Positions 1 to 7,913 of a stretch of 64,000 nucleotides of DNA are shown here, piece by piece (position 1 is the stretch's first letter; each line of letters begins with the position of its first letter). The translations under genes were made by a program, and so were the position numbers. The stretch is taken from the NCBI RefSeq assembly GCF_004208415.1, contig NZ_CP035758.1:10168001-10232000 (forward strand), in the 5' to 3' direction. Source of the stretch: Ktedonosporobacter rubrisoli (GTDB lineage Bacteria > Chloroflexota > Ktedonobacteria > Ktedonobacterales > Ktedonobacteraceae). The notes below the pieces were generated by a model. It searched no databases. It was not told where the DNA came from and saw only the letters and a list, made by a program, of their open reading frames with translations.

Positions 1-283
1 TGGTAAGCACTTTGTGATCGCGGGTAAGGCGTACTGTGTATCCTTCTTTAGTCTGAAGTCGATATACTGGTTTAATGCCCGTTGAGAAAACATGGCTGGC
101 TTGGCGCAGCGAGCTTGTTGGTGCTACCTTGACAGTTGTCTCACTGCCTGTATGACCTGCAAGGGCCATTTCCTGCACTTTAATGTCGGGTGAAACTACT
201 GTGATCGGCGTGCCTTGCTCAGCTAGCTCTTTTGCTGGTATCAAGCCATTGTCTGTGTAGATCAGGGTATCGCCAGTTACGCA
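1..283 (-). other. Intein 3 of NrdJ, N-terminal part only
   Basis: Begins after IRCVNP, where uninterrupted NrdJ proteins continue CGEQ. The Cys at this point is expected to be the thiyl-radical cysteine of the NPCGE motif. The intein starts CVTGDTLIYTDNGLIPAKEL and reaches block B VRLTRDHKVLT at the window edge (94 residues visible). The remainder, any endonuclease domain and the C-terminal splice junction are outside the window. Confidence 0.9.
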
Positions 284-3200
284 AGGATTGACGCAGCGGA
301 TCGTTTCGTAATACCAGGTGTTGGATTCTTTATTGTAGCGATCGATAAAGACCATACCAGGCTCGGCCGACTCCCAGGCCGAAGTACAAATCAGATCCCA
401 GAGCTTGCGCGCCCGAATCGTCTTCTTTACTTCTCCCTGCCAGGTCAGGTTCCAATCAGTATCATCCTTGACGGCCTGCATAAAGGCATCGGAGATACAG
501 ACCGAGAGATTCGCATGCTCGATTTTGCCCGGCGTGCGCTTAACCGTGATGAACTCCTCAATGTCTGGATGGGTATCGTCAAGCATGAGCATGAGTGCGC
601 CACGCCGCGAGTTGGAGGTATAAAGACCGCCTCCTGCCAGCATATGCACATCCTCAACCTCGAAGTCATAGACTTCGGAGGGACCTAGCTGCTTGATAGA
701 GACAATGGCATCGGATAGCACGCCTAAATGCGTATCGAGACGCTCGGCCCGGGCAGCACCACCAGCAGCTTGAACGCGTTCACGTACCCTCAAGAGCGCC
801 GAGGATGACCCTCGCTCTTTTGTGGCCATAGTCAGACCTTGCTGGGTGTGGCCAAACAGGGCTTCTGCCTGCGCGTTCTCCATTGCATTATGATTGCCTG
901 CGTCCTGCTTGTCTTTGTTTCCGGCTATGAAGGCGCTGAAACGCTCCTTAAATTGAGCTCCTGTGATGATGAGGCGCCAGACTTGTTGCCCATCATGCTT
1001 GCGACCCTGCAGCGCTACATGTGAGGCGATGCCATGTGCTAGCAAGAGCTCTTGAATATCTGTGAGCAACTCACGCTTCGCGCTGGTAATGCCATAGCCC
1101 TCTTGCCTGCCATGCTCGCCGTTATTAGCTTCGAAGCAGCCGCGGATAAAGGCAGCCACAACCTCAGCCGGAGAACTGAAGATTGCCGTAGGAACACGCA
1201 TAACTTCAGCCTGCACTTTGAGCAGTTCGTTTTCCTGCAGCCAATCCAGCAGAACTGGCGACGCCTGCATGAGTGAAATTACGCTCTGCACCTTCTCGGG
1301 CTGGCTCTTGGCGATCGCTAGTAAGAGGCCTTCGTTATCCTGCCCGCTGACTTTCTTGCCAGATGTTCCGTGTTCTGCGCTGTAGAGATAACCCAGCAGG
1401 TAAGCCAGGTCTGCTGTAAGATGCGTTGGTAAGCTGATGTTCTCGTCACGAGCTGTATTCAATCTTGCCTGGATGGCCGGGCTGATCGTTAGGGGAACAA
1501 GAGGTAGCTCGCTCTTCGTCCCTTCGCCAAGCAGCAAGAGAATTTCGTCGCCCTCTTCAAGTTCACGCAGAGGAATAGTGACGATCTCGCCATTGCGAAG
1601 CACGCCCATTTTGTGATCTAGCGTCACGCGGACCCGATAGCCTCGGCTAGTTGTGACTTCGTAGAGATCTTTGATGCCGTTACGGAAGACATAGCTAAAG
1701 GGCCGCAAGCCCTTGTGCGTCTGGGCCTGGATTTTCTCGCCGCTATCTAAGCGATCTGCCAGCTCTCCGGCGGGGATAAGGCCGCGATCTGTGACTATAC
1801 GCTCAGTAGGACCGAAGCAGCCGCCTTGCTGGATGACATCTCCTGTGGCTACCGAATACAATTGCGCCCATGAGCAGGGACCCGAAGCCGTACCGTTGAC
1901 CGTCTTGATATAGGAGCCGCGAGGTCGCAGCGTCGAAAGGTTGATGCCAACGCCTCCTCCGCGGGCCATGATCTCTGTCATCACCTTCAGATTATCGAGA
2001 ATACCCTGACGGCTGTCTTCCGGGCTCGGTATCACAAAGCAGTTCGAGACGACTATACCGGCCGAAATGAACGAGTGGTCTTCCTCAACCTCAATATCTA
2101 ATACTGTACCGGAATAATCCTTGACAGCTATTTCATTGATGCGCACCCACTTCAGGTCATCGTATTCAAAGTAATATTTCAAATCGATCTCATGCTCAGG
2201 GGCTGGAACACCAAAGAAGCGGTCGAAAAGCGTTCCGCACTCATTAGCAGTAGCCTGAAGGCGGTAGGCAGGTACCCTTCCTAAACGATGGGTATTCTCG
2301 CGAATTGAGAATAAATAGCCCAGACGTAGCAGTAGCTGATGAATCTGTGCCGTAAGTACTCGATTTGCCAGAGCTATACCAAGCTTATTGCCGGATATAT
2401 AGCCATCGGCACTGAACAAGCCACGTAACAACTCCAGCGTGAGTTCATTTGGCAAATACATGAGTTGATCAGGAATACGCTTATTATAGCTGTAGCAGCC
2501 GAGGAATGCCTTAAAGAACTCTCCCAGGGGCATAGAATTGACCCATAGATCATACCAATGCTCTGTGCTGCTTAGTTTGATAGCAGGTTCAATACCAAAT
2601 TTGGCTTCGATAATACGTACAAGTTCTTCTGCTTCTTTTTGTTCATCCAAAGAAAAAACGATTTTGATGCCCGATGGAATATCCGTACCAGAGCGATGAG
2701 TGACGCAACCATCTCCTAGCCAACGGCCAAAAAGGTAGCACAACTCGCTATCGAGTACGAGGCTTTCGTTAAGCTTGTAGTGAGTTCCCCAGTCGGATAC
2801 TTGCCCATGATAACCACGTGTGGTAGCTTTAAAGAGCTTACCATCTTGCGTTTTGTATCCTGATATGTAATCCTGCAAATTGATAGTTTCGGGCGTACTT
2901 TCCTCGCTATTGTAGGCTATGGCAACATAATCCCCGGGCCTTAATTCTTTGGCTGGAATCCAATCTGGTTCGTGCTGAAGGCGAAGGCCATCGCGTGACC
3001 TATGCTTGTTAACCCACTCCGAACGAATAATATATATTTTGTGGTCGCCTGTGACGCGTAAATCATCATAACCTATTTTCTTAGGGCGGATGATGTAAAG
3101 TTTTTCCTCGGTCTCGCGCTCAAATTTATGCAACACTGGGCGCAAGCGATTACGATGTGTTACTACCTGATCCCCAATTTTGATTTCTGCAATTGGGCGA

Positions 3201-3559
3201 TAACCATGTGCTGTAAGCACCTCCTGATCAGGAGGCATACAGTTATAAAATGTAACCTGATGGCCGGTGCCAGCGCCGGCGAGAATACGACCTCCCGGCA
3301 CAAATTGAAAATCGTGCAGCGCCTCAAAGAACTTCTTTTCCCATTCCCCGCGCTTCTCCTCAGTTGTCTCAACCGCAGCAATACCACGCGCCACGCGGGC
3401 CCAGAGCTGCTCTGGATAGAACTCCAATGGCTGCCCGGAGGCATCCTTAAGTGAGTATCTATCCATAAAGACCTTTTGGCGAATTCCTTCCAATTGTGTT
3501 ATATTCTGGGAGTCGTCTCCTTTCGGATTTTGAGAAGGGCGCTCCTTGTGCTCCAACAT
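1..3559 (-). CDS. nrdJ: Adenosylcobalamin-dependent (class II) ribonucleoside-diphosphate reductase with three inteins, 3' end off window
   Basis: Reduces ribonucleotides to deoxyribonucleotides with an AdoCbl-derived thiyl radical, independently of oxygen. The frame is open from the ATG at 3559 to the left edge (1186 codons). Extein pieces are recognisable: residues 1-106 (VPGGRILAGAGTGHQVTFYN), 507-580 (CFVIPSPEDSRQGI, then GGGVGINLSTLRPRGS) and 984-1092 (SRRGALMLMLDDTHPD to IRCVNP). Joined, they read as an uninterrupted NrdJ. Inteins occupy residues 107-506, 581-983 and 1093 onward, and all junctions are in frame. The start follows AAAGGAG by about 10 nt. A promoter and two NrdR-like boxes lie upstream. 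The C-terminal half, with the end of intein 3, is outside the window. Family call is secure; splicing is inferred. Confidence 0.95.
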   Translation of the reverse strand, partial: MLEHKERPSQNPKGDDSQNITQLEGIRQKVFMDRYSLKDASGQPLEFYPEQLWARVARGIAAVETTEEKRGEWEKKFFEALHDFQFVPGGRILAGAGTGHQVTFYNCMPPDQEVLTAHGYRPIAEIKIGDQVVTHRNRLRPVLHKFERETEEKLYIIRPKKIGYDDLRVTGDHKIYIIRSEWVNKHRSRDGLRLQHEPDWIPAKELRPGDYVAIAYNSEESTPETINLQDYISGYKTQDGKLFKATTRGYHGQVSDWGTHYKLNESLVLDSELCYLFGRWLGDGCVTHRSGTDIPSGIKIVFSLDEQKEAEELVRIIEAKFGIEPAIKLSSTEHWYDLWVNSMPLGEFFKAFLGCYSYNKRIPDQLMYLPNELTLELLRGLFSADGYISGNKLGIALANRVLTAQIHQLLLRLGYLFSIRENTHRLGRVPAYRLQATANECGTLFDRFFGVPAPEHEIDLKYYFEYDDLKWVRINEIAVKDYSGTVLDIEVEEDHSFISAGIVVSNCFVIPSPEDSRQGILDNLKVMTEIMARGGGVGINLSTLRPRGSYIKTVNGTASGPCSWAQLYSVATGDVIQQGGCFGPTERIVTDRGLIPAGELADRLDSGEKIQAQTHKGLRPFSYVFRNGIKDLYEVTTSRGYRVRVTLDHKMGVLRNGEIVTIPLRELEEGDEILLLLGEGTKSELPLVPLTISPAIQARLNTARDENISLPTHLTADLAYLLGYLYSAEHGTSGKKVSGQDNEGLLLAIAKSQPEKVQSVISLMQASPVLLDWLQENELLKVQAEVMRVPTAIFSSPAEVVAAFIRGCFEANNGEHGRQEGYGITSAKRELLTDIQELLLAHGIASHVALQGRKHDGQQVWRLIITGAQFKERFSAFIAGNKDKQDAGNHNAMENAQAEALFGHTQQGLTMATKERGSSSALLRVRERVQAAGGAARAERLDTHLGVLSDAIVSIKQLGPSEVYDFEVEDVHMLAGGGLYTSNSRRGALMLMLDDTHPDIEEFITVKRTPGKIEHANLSVCISDAFMQAVKDDTDWNLTWQGEVKKTIRARKLWDLICTSAWESAEPGMVFIDRYNKESNTWYYETIRCVNPCVTGDTLIYTDNGLIPAKELAEQGTPITVVSPDIKVQEMALAGHTGSETTVKVAPTSSLRQASHVFSTGIKPVYRLQTKEGYTVRLTRDHKVLT
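611..1819 (-). other. Intein 2 of NrdJ (403 aa, degenerate endonuclease)
   Basis: Inserted between DVIQQGG and SRRGALML. It begins CFGPTERIVTDRGLIPAGEL, has block B RVRVTLDHK, and ends YDFEVEDVHMLAGGGLYTSN, so the C-terminal residue is Asn, the +1 residue is Ser and the penultimate residue is Ser, not His. The positions of the two LAGLIDADG helices read LAYLLGYLYSAEHG and VAAFIRGCFEANNG. The usual GDG/ADG ends are altered, which suggests an endonuclease decaying or already inactive. Splicing residues Cys1 and Asn are intact. Confidence 0.9.
2042..3241 (-). other. Intein 1 of NrdJ (400 aa, LAGLIDADG endonuclease type)
   Basis: Inserted between FYN and CFVIP, just before the cysteine that corresponds to the first redox-active cysteine of ribonucleotide reductases. 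It begins with Cys (CMPPDQEVLTAHGYRPI), has a block B TxxH motif (RVTGDHK, intein residues 62-68), two LAGLIDADG-like helices (LFGRWLGDG at about 170 and LLRGLFSADGYI further on) and ends DIEVEEDHSFISAGIVVSN. The last residue is Asn and the +1 residue is Cys, as needed for splicing. The penultimate residue is Ser instead of the usual His. Both endonuclease motifs keep an acidic residue, so homing activity is possible. Confidence 0.93.
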
Positions 3560-3657
3560 CCTGCATTGCTCCTTTATTGATAAATAAGGACTAAATATGC
3601 CGAAAATAACCTCGTGCAAGGCTTTAGGTACTAGCTAAAATTTGTTTGTCGCAACTC

Positions 3658-3686
3658 AGTATACTCGCAAAAAATCGCAAATGCAA
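3658..3686 (-). promoter_or_regulatory. Probable sigma-70 type promoter of nrdJ
   Basis: On the minus strand TTGCAT (3686-3681), a 17-nt spacer and TATACT (3663-3658). Transcription would start near 3651, giving a leader of about 90 nt before the nrdJ ATG. Called from pattern only. Confidence 0.55.
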
Positions 3687-3694
3687 CCCTTTCG

Positions 3695-3741
3695 ACACAA
3701 CATATTGAGTTCTCAGAAACTTTTAACACAAGATATTGATT
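3695..3741. promoter_or_regulatory. Tandem NrdR-like boxes upstream of nrdJ
   Basis: Two 16-bp elements, ACACAACATATTGAGT (3695-3710) and ACACAAGATATTGATT (3726-3741), match the published NrdR box consensus acaCwAtATaTwGtgt at 14 and 13 of 16 positions by my count. Their starts are 31 bp apart, three helical turns, as in known NrdR box pairs. They lie just upstream of the proposed -35 of nrdJ, between it and the divergent cinA. Confidence 0.75.
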
Positions 3742-3838
3742 GTGTTCTCCATATGGTATGATGAGCTTACTGGCTTATTGAAATGCTTCCATGTTTACTG
3801 CCCTGGCAAGGGCATAGCACATATTCTTTGGAGGACCC

Positions 3839-5083
3839 ATGAAGGCGGAAATCTTATCGTGTGGCACCGAATTGCTATTAGGTCATATTACCGATACCAA
3901 TGCCACCTATTTATCCCAGAATCTGACAACCCTTGGTATTGATCTCTACTTCGTTTCGCAGGTAGGCGATAACCTGGGCCGCATTGTTGAAACCTTACAG
4001 CGGGCCTGGCAGCGGGCAGATTTAATCATCATGACCGGCGGCTTAGGACCAACAGAAGACGACCTGGCGCGCGAAGCAATCAGCACCTTACTGGGCGAGA
4101 CCATGCAAGTCGATCCTCAGCTGGAAGCTGAATTGCGTAAGAGATTTTCGCATTTAGGCGCACAGATGCCCGAGCGCAATTTGAAGCAAGCCAGCTTGAT
4201 TCCCTCAGCGCGCGCTTTGCCAAATCCTGTGGGGTCTGCCCCCGGCTGGTGGGTAGAGAAAGAAGATCATATCATCATAGCCATGCCAGGAGTTCCTAGC
4301 GAGATGTATCGTATGTGGGAGCAAGAGGCAGTGCCCAGGCTGAGCCCTTATACAGATGGAATGATGTTTACACGCATTCTGCGCGTGGCTGGTCTTGGCG
4401 AATCTTCAGTTGAAGAGCAGCTGGGCGCCTTAATCCATAGCAACAATCCCACACTTGCCACCTATGCCAAACTAGACGCTGTAGATGTACGCATCACCGC
4501 TAAGGCCGAGACAAGAGAAAAGGCAGAGCTGCAAGTTCTGGAGATGGAAGCGCAGGTACGACAGATTTTAGGACAGCACATCTTTGGGATTGACAAAGAT
4601 ACCCTGGCCAGCGTAATAGGAACTTTGTTGCAGGAGCGCCGGCAAACCCTGGGTATTATGGAATCGCTGACTGGCGGCCTGCTTTCCGGTATGATTACCG
4701 ATATTCCGGGAAGCTCGCGTTACTTTGTCGGTGGCCTGGTAACATATAGCAGCGAGCTCAAAGCCCAGATGGGTGTACCCCAGGAAACCTTGCAACAATT
4801 TGGCGCTGTGAGCGAAGAGACAGCGCGTGCAATGGCCCATGCCGTGCGCCAAAGGCTGGGTACCACTTATGGCCTGGGTATCACCGGCGTCGCCGGCCCC
4901 GATAAGCAGGAAGATAGACCTGTTGGCACAGTATACATAGCTATCGAGGGTCCACAAGGAACCTTTGCCTCTCAGAGAGCGGGATGGACCTCCAGCCGGA
5001 GCGATAATCGCCGCCGAGCTTCCCTGGCTGCTCTGGATATCCTGAGAAGATTTCTTGCCGGCAGCCTGACGCCCGAGAGCTAG
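3839..5083 (+). CDS. cinA: CinA-type protein with nicotinamide-nucleotide amidohydrolase domain
   Basis: 414 residues. The N-terminal MoCF/COG1058-like domain (about 1-170) shows MKAEILSCGTELLLGHITDTN and MTGGLGPTEDD. The C-terminal CinA/PncC domain (about 255-405) shows ESLTGGLLSGMITDIPGSSRYF, GLVTYSSELK, GAVSEETARAMA and GITGVAGP. In PncC enzymes this domain deamidates NMN in pyridine nucleotide recycling; the Ser, Tyr and Lys of the GSSRYF/YSSELK region are present. The ESCTGG motif of many homologues reads ESLTGG here. The start follows GGAGG by a good spacing. Transcribed divergently from nrdJ. Length is normal for the two-domain form. Confidence 0.93.
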   Translation: MKAEILSCGTELLLGHITDTNATYLSQNLTTLGIDLYFVSQVGDNLGRIVETLQRAWQRADLIIMTGGLGPTEDDLAREAISTLLGETMQVDPQLEAELRKRFSHLGAQMPERNLKQASLIPSARALPNPVGSAPGWWVEKEDHIIIAMPGVPSEMYRMWEQEAVPRLSPYTDGMMFTRILRVAGLGESSVEEQLGALIHSNNPTLATYAKLDAVDVRITAKAETREKAELQVLEMEAQVRQILGQHIFGIDKDTLASVIGTLLQERRQTLGIMESLTGGLLSGMITDIPGSSRYFVGGLVTYSSELKAQMGVPQETLQQFGAVSEETARAMAHAVRQRLGTTYGLGITGVAGPDKQEDRPVGTVYIAIEGPQGTFASQRAGWTSSRSDNRRRASLAALDILRRFLAGSLTPES

Positions 5084-5135
5084 CAGCTCGCTTGGTAACT
5101 ACGAGCGCCTATGCTATTAGCCCCTCCTAAAACCC

Positions 5136-5164
5136 TTGTATCTTTACAGGCAGGGTGTTATTAT
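5136..5164 (+). promoter_or_regulatory. Probable promoter of the NRAMP-related transporter
   Basis: TTGTAT (5136-5141), 17-nt spacer, TATTAT (5159-5164). Transcription would start near 5172, leaving an untranslated leader of about 180 nt. Confidence 0.45.
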
Positions 5165-5171
5165 CTGGAAG

Positions 5172-5354
5172 ACGATCAAGCTAGTGCAGTGTCCTCAAAG
5201 CGGATCGCCGAGAGCCAGACAAACAATCCTGCCGTCTATATCTTCCCGATAGGGCTTAGTGGGCAGGAGAATGCCAGGCAGGCTCATTGAGCATCATCAC
5301 TTAGAAGGGGCGGGATGAGAATAGGTCAGGCCTGTTCTTGCCTGTATATGCGTA
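5172..5354 (+). promoter_or_regulatory. Long 5' leader of the transporter gene, possible regulatory RNA
   Basis: About 180 nt between the proposed promoter and the ATG. It can form CCTGCC...GGCAGG closing an inner CTAT...ATAG stem, and CAGGC...GCCTG shortly before the start codon. I could not match it to the M-box, yybP-ykoY or NiCo consensus by eye. A metal- or attenuation-type leader is only a suggestion from its length and position. Confidence 0.3.
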
Positions 5355-6692
5355 ATGGATGATACATCACGCAAAAAGCTTCGGAAACCGCAGACCAAAG
5401 ACCGCGCTGAGCACCGCAAGCAGGCGCGGTCGCGTTTTCGTTTGAGTCGATCTTCACCTATATTTAGACTTCTCGCTGTACTTGGTCCGGGGCTAATCGC
5501 GGCTAACGCTGGCAATGATGCGGGTGGAATTGCAACTTTCTCTACATCCGGCGCTAGCTATGGCTATAATTTGCTCTGGGCACTTATTATTGCCGGCTTC
5601 TGTCTGGCGATTGTGCAAGAAATGTGCGCGCGTATGGGCGCGATAACCGGCAAAGGCCTGGCGGACCTGATCAGAGAGCAATTTGGCGTGCGCTGGACAG
5701 CGCTTGCCATGCTGGCCCTGCTCATTGCCAATACGGGAGTAACTGTCTCGGAATTTCTTGGCATAGCGGCGGCCGTGCAGGTATTGGCCAATGATCCACA
5801 TACGCCACTAGTCTATATAGTAGTACCTGTCTCAGGTTTGATTATCTGGTGGCTCGTAACTAAGGGCTCATACAGGCGCGTCGAAAAGATCTTCCTAATC
5901 ATGTCCCTTGGCTTTCTTGCCTATATTCCAGCAGCCTTTTACTCACATCCATCCTGGGGCGATGTCGCCAGGCAATCTGTCTTGCCCCATATAAGCACTG
6001 ATGGCGCCTATTTATTGTCTGCAGTGGCCCTCATTGGTACCACGATCAGCCCATATATGCAGTTTTTTGTCCAGTCTTCAGTAGCTGACAAAGGCATTCC
6101 CTCCGGCGAATATTTTTACGAGCAACTTGATGTCTATAGCGGCACCTTCTTTGCCGTCATTATTGCCGGTTTTGTCATCATCACCACCGGCGCTACCCTA
6201 TTCCCTAATCACCCTGTTGCAACAGCTATCGACGCGGCAGTCGCTCTACGCGACTTTGCCGGACCTTATGCCTCTATTCTCTTTGGCGTCGGCCTCTTTG
6301 GGGCTTCTCTGCTGGCTGCCGCCGTTTTACCTCTCTCAACCTCGTATGGGATTTGTGAAGCCTTTGGTTTTGAGCGCGGCGTCTCGCGCAGCTTTAGCGA
6401 AGCGCCAGTCTTTCAAAGCATTTTCACAGGCCTGATTATCCTGGGCGTGCTTATAACGCTGATCCCAGGCCTGCCTATTATTCAAGTCTTGATTGTGCTG
6501 CAAAATGTCAATGCGGCAATGGTCCCTATTCTGCTTGTGTTTATTATCTTGCTGGTGAATAATCGGCGCCTGATGGGCAAACATGTCAATGGTGTCGTCT
6601 TCAATATCATTTCCTGGGCCACAGTGATTTTGATAACTGTACTGGTATTAATGTTATTGGCCAGTACAATCTGGCAGGCATTTACCGGTTAG
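5355..6692 (+). CDS. NRAMP-family divalent metal transporter, NRMT-like (probably Mg2+)
   Basis: 445 residues, about 11 membrane segments after a basic 35-residue N-terminal tail. The fold is NRAMP: GPGLIAANAGNDAGGIATFS aligns with the TM1 region where classic Mn/Fe NRAMPs have DPGN, and LIGTTISPYMQFFVQSS aligns with TM6 where they have MPH. Loss of the DPGN Asp context and of the MPH methionine, with NDAGG instead, is what is described for NRAMP-related magnesium transporters. I therefore infer Mg2+ (or hydrated metal) transport rather than Mn2+. There is no clear Shine-Dalgarno before the ATG. A promoter and a long leader precede it. Confidence 0.85.
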   Translation: MDDTSRKKLRKPQTKDRAEHRKQARSRFRLSRSSPIFRLLAVLGPGLIAANAGNDAGGIATFSTSGASYGYNLLWALIIAGFCLAIVQEMCARMGAITGKGLADLIREQFGVRWTALAMLALLIANTGVTVSEFLGIAAAVQVLANDPHTPLVYIVVPVSGLIIWWLVTKGSYRRVEKIFLIMSLGFLAYIPAAFYSHPSWGDVARQSVLPHISTDGAYLLSAVALIGTTISPYMQFFVQSSVADKGIPSGEYFYEQLDVYSGTFFAVIIAGFVIITTGATLFPNHPVATAIDAAVALRDFAGPYASILFGVGLFGASLLAAAVLPLSTSYGICEAFGFERGVSRSFSEAPVFQSIFTGLIILGVLITLIPGLPIIQVLIVLQNVNAAMVPILLVFIILLVNNRRLMGKHVNGVVFNIISWATVILITVLVLMLLASTIWQAFTG

Positions 6693-6797
6693 CCTTTCTT
6701 ATATAGGGAGAGCGGGTGAATGTCTCGCATCTTTTGCTGGCTGTGTGATAAGATACAATTGGTCTAATGTCGTTGCTGACCAGATGCGAGGCAGAGA

Positions 6798-7862
6798 GTG
6801 TATCCATATTCTAATGAGGCTTCTGAATATCGAGACGCAAAGAATCAAGCGGGAGAGATGGACTATGCCCATCCCGACTACTATCAACAGCCGCCCGAGG
6901 CTGCTCGCTTCATGCCGCCTCAGAACGAAGCCCTGACAGAGCCGCCCAACTATAGCGATAATGCCCAGGCTGAATATAGTTATATGCCCGTCAAGGCTTA
7001 TCGCGGCCCTGCAGATATCGAAAGCTATACAGCTCAGATGAGCGCAGAGGCCCAGGCTGCGCAAAATGGAGCTGGCGAAAAGAAGAAACGTAAGGGGCTG
7101 GCAGGCATTGGTGGAGTACTTCTTGCCGCGGTTGCCTGGCTACTCAAGCTTAAAGGGCTGGTATTTTTGCTCAAATTTGGCTGGGCAGGCATCTCGGCAT
7201 TGATTTCGATTGTCATCTATGCAACGTTTCTTGGCTGGCCCTTTGCTATCGGTCTGGTTGCCATGTTTTTCATTCATGAGATGGGCCACGCCATCGTCAT
7301 GAAATTGAAAGGCATCCCCATGGGCGCTATGATCTTTATCCCTATGCTGGGAGCTGCCGTAACTATGCGTAACATGCCGCAGAATGCTCGTGATGAGGCA
7401 GAGGTAGGGATTGCGGGACCGCTGGCCGGCGCTATTGCTGCTTCGGTTTGTCTGGCCGTGGCGGAAATAAATCCCCATAGCCATGCAGCCTGGGCGCCTT
7501 TAGCCTACCTTGGCTTCTTCTTGAACTTATTCAACCTTATACCGGTTGTCCCCTTTGATGGTGGTCGGGTCCTGGCAGCCATTGATCGGCGCATCTGGAT
7601 TATCGGCTTTATCGCCTTGCTAGCTTTTCAGATCTGGTCCTGGTTCAATGGTAACCCATCCTTATGGCTGCTCCTGATCGTCATTATGGCTGCAACACAG
7701 CTCTGGTCTCGTGGCACGGCATCGGGTAATGCCAGCTATTATCAAGTGCCGGTAGGCACACGGATTATCCTTACCCTGCTGTACTTTGGCCTGGTCGCAG
7801 TGCTGGCTTTAGGCATGTCCATGGCTCACGCCTTGATGCCCATTGGTACCCACATTTTGTAG
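6798..7862 (+). CDS. Site-2-protease-like M50 membrane metalloprotease
   Basis: 354 residues from a GTG. A hydrophilic, Tyr/Pro/Ala-rich N-terminus (about 1-95) precedes six or so membrane segments. FFIHEMGHAIVMKLKG carries the HExxH zinc motif, and LFNLIPVVPFDGGRVLAAID is the second M50 motif supplying the third ligand (Asp). AGPLAGAIAAS lies between. Such proteases cut substrates within the membrane; a housekeeping or stress role cannot be read from context. The GTG start follows GAGG at 7 nt. An internal in-frame ATG at 6858 with a close GGGAG is an alternative and would remove 20 residues. Confidence 0.85.
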   Translation: MYPYSNEASEYRDAKNQAGEMDYAHPDYYQQPPEAARFMPPQNEALTEPPNYSDNAQAEYSYMPVKAYRGPADIESYTAQMSAEAQAAQNGAGEKKKRKGLAGIGGVLLAAVAWLLKLKGLVFLLKFGWAGISALISIVIYATFLGWPFAIGLVAMFFIHEMGHAIVMKLKGIPMGAMIFIPMLGAAVTMRNMPQNARDEAEVGIAGPLAGAIAASVCLAVAEINPHSHAAWAPLAYLGFFLNLFNLIPVVPFDGGRVLAAIDRRIWIIGFIALLAFQIWSWFNGNPSLWLLLIVIMAATQLWSRGTASGNASYYQVPVGTRIILTLLYFGLVAVLALGMSMAHALMPIGTHIL

Positions 7863-7876
7863 CAAAACCTGCATAG

Positions 7877-7901
7877 CATGGCACCTTTTCCAGGTGCCAT
7901 G
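7877..7901. terminator. Perfect hairpin between convergent genes
   Basis: CATGGCACCT and AGGTGCCATG pair over 10 bp with a 5-nt loop between the ends of the M50 protease gene (+) and the dehydrogenase gene (-). No long T-run follows on either strand, so it may stop transcription in both directions inefficiently. Confidence 0.5.
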
Positions 7902-7913
7902 AGCTCCGCATCT

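Noticed and set aside
5172..5354. M-box, yybP-ykoY or NiCo riboswitch
   Set aside because: None of the conserved core sequences could be found; left as an unassigned leader.
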